The translations under genes and the position numbers were made by a program. Below, in pieces: positions 58,580 through 64,000 of a stretch of 64,000 nucleotides of DNA. The stretch is taken from the NCBI GenBank assembly GCA_016710325.1, contig JADJXK010000002.1, positions 3,968,001-4,032,000 on the forward strand, read 5' to 3'. Numbering within the stretch: the stretch's first letter is position 1; the number at the start of each line of letters is the position of its first letter. The notes beneath the pieces were generated by a model. It saw only the letters and a program-made list of their open reading frames with translations, did not search any database and was not told the DNA's origin. The stretch is from Candidatus Leptofilum proximum (lineage in GTDB: Bacteria > Chloroflexota > Anaerolineae > Promineifilales > Promineifilaceae).

Positions 58580-59248
58580 ATGATGTCTAAACGCTATCCC
58601 ATACCCGCAGCCGAGACGCGGGCGGAAATTGAGGTGAAAAATTCGCGGTTTGTGGCTACGGCCGTTCCCGCCTTCACCGTCGAGCAAGCCAGGGAATTTA
58701 TCGCCCGCATCAAGGCCGAGTTTAGCGACGCCACGCACAACGTGCCCGCCTTCCTGGTGGGTTTCGGCAACAGCGTCACCGCCCACTGCAACGACGACGG
58801 CGAGCCATCCGGCACGGCGGGGCGGCCGATTTTGGCGGTGCTGCAAGGCAGCGGTCTGGGCGATATTGCCGTGGTGGTGACGCGGTACTACGGCGGCACC
58901 AAGCTGGGCACCGGCGGCCTGGTGCGTGCCTATGGCGATGCCACCAAGGCGGTGCTGGACATCCTGCCCCGCGCCGAAAAGGTGCCCACACACACGGTGA
59001 TGCTGGCGCTGCCCTACAATTTGCTGGAGCGGGTGCGATTGTTAGTGGGAGAATGGAACGGCCGTATCCTCGAAGAAGAATTTGCCGCCGACATCACCAT
59101 GACGATGCAGTTCACCGTGGCCCGGTTTCCTGGCTTTCAAGACGCCTTGCGCGAACTCTCCCACGGTTCCCTGGCGGCCGAGATCGTGGAAACCAACGAA
59201 GACACCATCATGCCCCTGGATGCCTTTGCCGATGACGAGGGTACTTAA
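58580..59248 (+). CDS. YigZ/IMPACT-family protein
   Basis: 222 aa. The N-terminal UPF0029/IMPACT domain (residues ~18-125: VKNSRFVATAVPAFTVEQAREFI, DATHNVPAFLVGFGN, CNDDGEPSGTAGRPIL, VVVTRYYGGTKLGTGGLVRAYGDA) is followed by a DUF1949-like C-terminal domain. In E. coli YigZ is of uncertain function; eukaryotic IMPACT modulates Gcn2 signalling. Two adjacent ATGs (58580 and 58583) are possible starts. Confidence 0.9.
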   Translation: MMSKRYPIPAAETRAEIEVKNSRFVATAVPAFTVEQAREFIARIKAEFSDATHNVPAFLVGFGNSVTAHCNDDGEPSGTAGRPILAVLQGSGLGDIAVVVTRYYGGTKLGTGGLVRAYGDATKAVLDILPRAEKVPTHTVMLALPYNLLERVRLLVGEWNGRILEEEFAADITMTMQFTVARFPGFQDALRELSHGSLAAEIVETNEDTIMPLDAFADDEGT

Positions 59249-59353
59249 GCCAGATTCTGCTTCTGCCACACATTATGTCACCAGCCTCATAAGCAATTCT
59301 TAATCTAAGATGAAATCTTCATAAGTTGCCACCGTAATGGCACATTTGTCATC

Positions 59354-59383
59354 TTGACTTTGGTAACGCAAAACGTGTATGCT
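59354..59383 (+). promoter_or_regulatory. candidate sigma-70 promoter
   Basis: TTGACT at 59354-59359 and TATGCT at 59378-59383 with an 18-base spacer, about 105 bases past the YigZ stop, in a 447-base gap. It would initiate near 59390 and read into the unit that ends at the 59620 terminator. Confidence 0.45.
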
Positions 59384-59458
59384 GGCAGCACGTTACGAAT
59401 GGCCATTTCGGAGACGACTTTTATAGAAAAGTTTCATTGAGTCAGAAAGGAGGTTTTT

Positions 59459-59515
59459 ATCGTTTTGGAATACCTTACGGAAACTCACTGGCTGGCTGGA
59501 AACTGCACCAAATAG
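59459..59515 (+). CDS. possible 16-18 aa leader or small peptide
   Basis: An AAAGGAGG site at 59446 is followed after 5 bases by ATC and after 11 bases by an in-frame TTG at 59465; either could start a short peptide ending LAGNCTK at a TAG at 59513. No ATG is present, so it is listed only because the ribosome-binding site is strong. Confidence 0.25.
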   Translation: MVLEYLTETHWLAGNCTK

Positions 59516-59619
59516 GGCTAATATGCAGAGGGAAAGCAGAGCCGACACAACTAGTGAAAATGGTTACGGCCGTTTCTAGTTAGCCACTATTTTATTCACC
59601 CACATACAGTAAATACCTA

Positions 59620-59649
59620 GCGAGTCTGAATTCCAGGCTCGCTTTTTTT
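59620..59649 (+). terminator. rho-independent terminator
   Basis: GCGAGTCTG (59620-59628), loop AATTC, CAGGCTCGC (59634-59642, one G-U pair) and a seven-T run. It ends the candidate ncRNA. Confidence 0.8.
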
Positions 59650-59651
59650 AT

Positions 59652-59702
59652 TGCCAATCTCCAATCTCTAATTACCCAATTGCCGAGTTGCCTAATTACC
59701 TG
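59652..59702. repeat. CAATCTCTAATTACCC-type tract
   Basis: TTGCCAATCTCCAATCTCTAATTACCCAATTG-like words. The dehydrogenase stop codon (59696) lies inside. Related to tracts at 35543 and 37579. Confidence 0.65.
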
Positions 59703-62635
59703 ACCGCTGCACGCAAAACTTCAACGGGATGCAATACCTGCCGCCCGGCACCGTGTCTGATCTGCTGGCGGCAGCTCACGCCGGGGGCGACCAAAAGCGT
59801 TTCTGGCGCGGCGGCGCGCATGGCGGGCAGCAGGCGGCGCTCCGCCATCTTGAGCGAGATGTCGTAATGCTCCGCTTCATAGCCAAAGGAACCAGCCATG
59901 CCGCAGCAGCTGCTGTCTACCTCCTCCAGTGTGTAATTAGGCGGCAGGGTCAGGGCGCGGTGGGCCGGTTTGGTGCCGATGAGCGCCTTTTGGTGGCAGT
60001 GGCCATGCAGCACCAGATGGCGCTTTTCGTCGGTGAAATTCAGGCTGAGTTTGCCGCTGTCGGCCAGTTCGGCAATAAACTCCTCAAAGCTGCGGCACTG
60101 TCCGGCGACCAGGGCCACGCGCCCATCGTTGGGCAGCAGCGAGTTGTAGTCGTCGGTGATGGCGGAGAGGTCGCTGGGTTCCAAGAAAATAATCAGCAGC
60201 CCTTGTTCGGCCAGCGGCGCAAGATGATCGAGCACGGTTTTGGCGATGCTGCGTGCCTTGTCTACCAGACCTTTGGAGAAAGACGGCCGTCCGCAATCCG
60301 TCACCCCTGGCAAAACCACCTCAAACCCGGCCATCTCCAACAGTTCCGTAGCAGCGATGGCGATGTGCGGGTAGTTGTAGGTGGAGAAGGTATCGTTAAA
60401 CAACACCACCTTTTGTAGGGCAAAGGCGCGCCTTTGCCCTACGGGCGTGTGATTTCTGAACCAATCGGTAAACGACTGACGGGCAAATTTTGGCAGGCTG
60501 CGTTTGGCCGAGATGCCCAGCGTGCGCTCCATGCCCTGGCGAATCAGGCCATTGCCCAGCGTCCAGTTGGCCAACGGAGCGAATGCTCCGCTGCCCAGGC
60601 GGCTAAGCGGGGTGATGTTGGCAAACAGCCGGTCGCGCAGGGGCGTGCCGTGGGCGTCGTGGTACTGCGCCAGGAACTCCGTCTTGATTTTGGCCATGTC
60701 CACCGACGAAGGGCACTCCGCTTTGCACGCCTTGCAGCTGACACACAGGTCCATCACCTGGTACATACGTTTGCTGGTGAACTCGCTTTTGGGCAGATGG
60801 CCGCTCATGGCGGCGCGTAAGGCGTTGGCCCGGCCGCGCGTGCTGTGTTCTTCCTCGCGGGTGGCCATGAAGCTGGGGCACATCGTGCCGGTGGTGTGCT
60901 TGCGGCAAATCCCGGCCCCGTTGCACATTTCCACCGCCCGGTCAAACCCGTGGTCGCTGCTAAAGTCCAGCTGAGGCGTGAGGGAAATCACCTGGTAACT
61001 TGCGCCATAGCGCAGATTTTCGGTCATCGGCGCGGCGTTGACCACGGTGCCGGGGTTGAGGATGTTGTTGGGATCAAAAATTTGCTTCACTTGCTGGTAC
61101 AGCTGGTACAAATCGGGGCCGAAAAATTTCTCGTTGAGCCAGCTGCGTGCCCGGCCGTCGCCGTGTTCGCTGGAGAAGGAGCCGCCATAGCCGCGCAGCA
61201 AATCAACCGAGAAGTCAGTGATTTGGGGCAGTTTGGCCACTTCGGCGGCCTTTTTGGTGTTGATAAGCGGCCGTATGTGAATGCAGCCCGCGCTGGCGTG
61301 AGCGTAGTACGCCACGTTGGTGCCGATGTCGTTGCAGAACCGCTCCACTTTGGTGACGTACTCAGCCAGGTGCTCCACGGGAACGGCCGCATCCTCAATA
61401 AACGGAATTGGCTTGTGATCGCCCTTGATGCTCATCATTAGCCCCAGGCCGACCTTGCGCACGGTCCAGACGTCGGTTTGTTGGGCAGGGGTGAAGGCGC
61501 GGGATACGGCCGTTACGTTCACCATTTGCGCTTTCAGATGCTGCTCCAGCCGGTCGATCTGGCTCACCAGCTCCGCCTCGCTCTCGCCATAAAACTCGGT
61601 GATGAGCACACAGTTGGGCGTGCCCTGCACAAACGTCGCGAGCAGTCGGGCATACTCCGGCACGTCGCGGCACATGGTGAGGCCCAGGTTGTCCAGCAGC
61701 TCCACGGCGGACGGACCAACTTCCAGCATGAGAGGAACGGCCGTTAACGCCTCCGGCAAGCTGTTGAAGTGCACAATCGCCAGGGCGGTGCGTTTGGGCA
61801 GCGGTACCAGGTTCAGCTTCAGCTCGGTGATGACGCCCAGGCCGCCTTCCGCGCCGCAGATCATTTTGGCTAAGTTGAAGCGATCATCGTAGGGCCAGCG
61901 GTAGGTGGGACGGCCGTTGGCCACCGGCACCAGCCTGTCCAAATTGTAGCCGCCGCAGCGCCGCCAGTGGCGCGGCGTGCCGCTGCGAATGATCTCCTGG
62001 TTGGCAGCATCCTGGGTGAGGGCGTGCATCTGGCGGTAGATGTCGCCTTCGAGACCACTGCGTTCGAGGTGTTGGTAGAGAGCGCCCGATTCCAACGGAC
62101 CAAAGTGCGTGTGGGTGCCGTCGGCCAGAATAACCGCCATCTCCAGGACGTGATCGGCCGTCATGCCGTACAGAATCGAATGGCTGCCGGTGGAGTTGTT
62201 GGAGACGATGCCGCCCATCGCCGCCCGGTTGCTGCTGGCCGGATCGGGGCCAAACTGCAGGCCGTGCTTGCGCAAATAAATGTTCAGCGCGTCCAGCACG
62301 ATGCCCGGCTGCACCCGCACCCACATTTCCTCCTGGTTGACCTCCAAAACTTTGTCCAGGTGGCGGGTGAAGTCCATTACCAGGGCGCGGTTGACCGCCT
62401 GCCCGGCCAGGCTGCTGCCTCCCGTGCGCGGCAGCAGGGGGACGTGATGTTTGGCCGCCAGTTCGACCGCCGCCTGCACGTCATCCACCGTTTGCGGCAG
62501 GAGGACGGCGTGCGGCTTTACCTGGTAAATCGAGGCGTCGGTGCTGTACAGGATGCGGCTGTACTCGTCCGTGCGCAGCGCGCCCGTGGTGCGTTTGTCC
62601 AGTTCGTTTAGGAAATCGAATAATGCTTCACTCAT
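59696..62635 (-). CDS. FAD-binding and Fe-S 2-hydroxyacid dehydrogenase (GlcD-GlcF fusion, YdiJ/Dld-like)
   Basis: 979 aa. The N-terminal FAD_binding_4 domain (residues ~20-250: LPRTGGSSLAGQAVNRALVMDF, GIVSNNSTGSHSILYGMTADHV) and FAD-oxidase C domain (~260-540, SAGCIHIRP, SEHGDGRARS) are followed by an Fe-S part with MCNGAGICRKHTTGTMCP near 578 and LCVSCKACKAECP near 640. A CCG-type domain (LHGHCHQKALIG, SSCCGMAGSFGYE) ends it. Large fusions of this type oxidise D-2-hydroxyglutarate, D-lactate or glycolate and pass electrons to an acceptor. The start overlaps the upstream NACHT-like gene by 8 bases. Confidence 0.92.
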   Translation of the reverse strand: MSEALFDFLNELDKRTTGALRTDEYSRILYSTDASIYQVKPHAVLLPQTVDDVQAAVELAAKHHVPLLPRTGGSSLAGQAVNRALVMDFTRHLDKVLEVNQEEMWVRVQPGIVLDALNIYLRKHGLQFGPDPASSNRAAMGGIVSNNSTGSHSILYGMTADHVLEMAVILADGTHTHFGPLESGALYQHLERSGLEGDIYRQMHALTQDAANQEIIRSGTPRHWRRCGGYNLDRLVPVANGRPTYRWPYDDRFNLAKMICGAEGGLGVITELKLNLVPLPKRTALAIVHFNSLPEALTAVPLMLEVGPSAVELLDNLGLTMCRDVPEYARLLATFVQGTPNCVLITEFYGESEAELVSQIDRLEQHLKAQMVNVTAVSRAFTPAQQTDVWTVRKVGLGLMMSIKGDHKPIPFIEDAAVPVEHLAEYVTKVERFCNDIGTNVAYYAHASAGCIHIRPLINTKKAAEVAKLPQITDFSVDLLRGYGGSFSSEHGDGRARSWLNEKFFGPDLYQLYQQVKQIFDPNNILNPGTVVNAAPMTENLRYGASYQVISLTPQLDFSSDHGFDRAVEMCNGAGICRKHTTGTMCPSFMATREEEHSTRGRANALRAAMSGHLPKSEFTSKRMYQVMDLCVSCKACKAECPSSVDMAKIKTEFLAQYHDAHGTPLRDRLFANITPLSRLGSGAFAPLANWTLGNGLIRQGMERTLGISAKRSLPKFARQSFTDWFRNHTPVGQRRAFALQKVVLFNDTFSTYNYPHIAIAATELLEMAGFEVVLPGVTDCGRPSFSKGLVDKARSIAKTVLDHLAPLAEQGLLIIFLEPSDLSAITDDYNSLLPNDGRVALVAGQCRSFEEFIAELADSGKLSLNFTDEKRHLVLHGHCHQKALIGTKPAHRALTLPPNYTLEEVDSSCCGMAGSFGYEAEHYDISLKMAERRLLPAMRAAAPETLLVAPGVSCRQQIRHGAGRQVLHPVEVLRAAVR

Positions 62636-64000
62636 GGTCAACCTCAACTTGAGCATTGGGATGCAGGGAGACGAAATAGTCTAACAGTGTTCGGTGCATA
62701 AACACCCAACCGCCACCTACACGACGAAGGAAGACGCGATCCTTCATTTCATCCAAAAATTGGATCAGCTTTTTATCATGAAACGGGAACGGTAAAACGT
62801 TTCTTGAGGCAAGTAACCAGCGTAATGTATAGTGTCGGATAACGGTTTGACCACCAAAAAGAATTAAACCGCTAAACATCCCGCCAAATATGCCGCCTAC
62901 TGCACCTAAAGTAAGGCCAAATAATAGGGCAAATAGCTGCGAACCTTCACTCAATAAAGCGACAAACCAGCCTAAAGTGCCAAATATCAGGCCAAAAATC
63001 AGCCCGTAAATAACCGACATACGAATGCTGCTGAAGAAAGAGTTGCGGATACCTAGATTAGGAATAGGAGGTTGGGTGTTTTCCCTTACCCCAATACAGG
63101 CGTTAAAGCCGTTTCCTAAACCAACACTTAAACCAAAAATGAAGCCCACGATTAAGCCAAAACCTATGCTATTACCTGGCAAAACGCTGAGAACACCATC
63201 TTGCAAACCAATCAGAATGCCGACAAGTCCACCTAAAACACCACCGCCCAATCCCCCCGCGAGGCCAAAACCTAACCCGCGTTTGACTTCATTAACCAAC
63301 TGTTTTAGGGGAGGTGGGGACCATATCAACTCTTCAAACAGACCAATCGATCGTCGTGCTGTGTCTCTACTAACGATTACTGCGACTAACAGCCCTACTA
63401 CCAGTCCTGCTGTTAGGCCATCCCGAACGCCGCCCAGGAGCGAAATCCCCAATGTGCACACAAGGCCGATAATGAGACCAAACACCGCGCCACTAACCCA
63501 ACTGAAACGAAAGTTCAAGTTCAGTTCTCTTAGCCAGGTTGGCTGCAATCTTTCTATGTAAAAAACGGACAAATCATTAGACTTCATCCCATAGGCCAAA
63601 TTGGTTAACCAGTATAGCGCTTGCTGCTCATCATAATCGCCGAGTTTTTTAAGAGGCCTATGTTCAAACATTCGGGAGACATAGAACTGATACATATAAG
63701 TTTGCCAGTCTTGCTGAGTAATATTCTGGTTAAAATGATCTCGACTGGACTCATTTCCCTTGAAAGCAAACGTGATGACGCTTAAAAAAAGCAGGGATTG
63801 AGTTAACTCCTCGAAAACTTCATCCGTTTGCCAGAGTTGGTACAACTTTTGCAGCCCAACTTCTGGTCTTTGTAGATATTCGGCTACCTGTTCTTTATTC
63901 AAAGGCAAAATACGGACTGCCATGCCCAGATTTAACTTTTCTTTTAGTGCTTCGTATTCTGAAACTCGACTACACACAGCAATGGAGACAACGTGCGCAG
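62628..64000 (-). CDS. NACHT-like NTPase with glycine-rich multi-pass membrane region (5' end outside window)
   Basis: Open from the window edge; at least 456 codons are visible. The frame contains VVSIAVCSRVSEYEAL near the edge, a typical late NACHT motif (cSR..EY), then ILPLNKEQVAEYLQRPE, so the NTPase core lies outside. Residues ~180-380 form many hydrophobic segments rich in Gly (GAVFGLIIGLVCTLG, GLTAGLVVGLLVAV, GFGLAGGLGGGVLGG), probably six or more membrane helices. A soluble tail ends SLHPNAQVEVDHE. Such STAND/NACHT proteins are often sensors or defence-linked. It overlaps the dehydrogenase gene downstream. No ACGGCCGT copies. Confidence 0.75.
   Translation of the reverse strand, partial: AHVVSIAVCSRVSEYEALKEKLNLGMAVRILPLNKEQVAEYLQRPEVGLQKLYQLWQTDEVFEELTQSLLFLSVITFAFKGNESSRDHFNQNITQQDWQTYMYQFYVSRMFEHRPLKKLGDYDEQQALYWLTNLAYGMKSNDLSVFYIERLQPTWLRELNLNFRFSWVSGAVFGLIIGLVCTLGISLLGGVRDGLTAGLVVGLLVAVIVSRDTARRSIGLFEELIWSPPPLKQLVNEVKRGLGFGLAGGLGGGVLGGLVGILIGLQDGVLSVLPGNSIGFGLIVGFIFGLSVGLGNGFNACIGVRENTQPPIPNLGIRNSFFSSIRMSVIYGLIFGLIFGTLGWFVALLSEGSQLFALLFGLTLGAVGGIFGGMFSGLILFGGQTVIRHYTLRWLLASRNVLPFPFHDKKLIQFLDEMKDRVFLRRVGGGWVFMHRTLLDYFVSLHPNAQVEVDHE

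Larger units (their letters stand above)
59390..59649 (+). ncRNA. candidate ~260-nt noncoding RNA
   Basis: Transcribed unit bounded by a promoter-like sequence and an intrinsic terminator in the convergent gap between yigZ and the 2-hydroxyacid dehydrogenase gene. It contains AACTAG (59549-59554) pairing with CTAGTT (59576-59581), enclosing an ACGGCCGT copy, and GGCT/AGCC around 59516-59543. An AAAGGAGG site at 59446-59453 precedes only a 16-18 codon frame. No known RNA family is recognised. The gap otherwise contains nothing. Confidence 0.4.

Overview
The window looks like chromosomal DNA of a free-living, GC-rich heterotrophic bacterium. I lean towards Chloroflexota (Anaerolineae/Ardenticatenia-like) because of the gene mix, the many short inverted intergenic repeat tracts and the dense iterated palindrome. 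That placement is inference: no rRNA, tRNA or CRISPR array was seen.

Layout. (1) 1-9.3 kb, + strand: aromatic catabolism. It holds an aryl-aldehyde dehydrogenase, an alpha/beta hydrolase, a LigM-type tetrahydrofolate-dependent vanillate O-demethylase, PobA, PcaD, PcaC, PcaH, PcaG and PcaB. Together these would take vanillin or 4-hydroxybenzoate to protocatechuate and on to 3-oxoadipate; PcaI/J/F are not here. (2) 9.4-14.4 kb, - strand: CYTH protein, biotin-dependent acyl-CoA carboxylase (BCCP, biotin carboxylase, carboxyltransferase) and a small membrane protein. (3) 14.5-19.3 kb: anchored CBM9-like protein, monoacylglycerol-lipase-like hydrolase, FolB, FolK, an APH-type kinase and XthA. (4) 19.4-20.6 kb: frameshifted IS110 element with a possible bridge-RNA region. 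(5) 20.6-29.4 kb: DUF1990 protein, hydrolase, membrane/FHA protein, Alr, PNPOx-like protein, TrmO, an ECF42 sigma factor with its DGPF/YCII partner, DUF1801, SnoaL-like and DUF421 proteins. (6) 29.6-36.6 kb: SQR-like flavoprotein behind a CRP/FNR-type palindrome, an unlisted 49-aa ORF, and a glycine-betaine ABC system with a double-length permease plus an orphan ModB-like permease. (7) 36.9-41.1 kb: PlsC, GT4, secreted propeller protein and an IS630 element. (8) 41.1-59.2 kb: nucleoside/ADP-ribose salvage island, with a BMP-family ABC importer, two nucleoside hydrolases, an MTA/SAH-deaminase-like amidohydrolase, two PfkB kinases, an ADP-ribosylglycohydrolase, an M20 hydrolase, a sulfatase and an unknown protein. 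(9) 59.3-59.65 kb: a promoter-to-terminator unit with no substantial ORF, a candidate ncRNA. (10) 59.7-64 kb: FAD/Fe-S 2-hydroxyacid dehydrogenase and the C-terminal part of a NACHT-like multi-pass protein running off the window.

Two genome-scale signals stand out. The palindromic octamer ACGGCCGT occurs about 100 times by my eye count, against roughly 2 expected, in genes and intergenic DNA alike. It is nearly absent from the first 5.4 kb and from both IS elements, so it may separate resident from recently acquired DNA. Second, most intergenic gaps carry short repeat tracts from about ten families, usually as inverted arms, and these often supply start codons, stop codons or C-terminal residues of adjacent genes.
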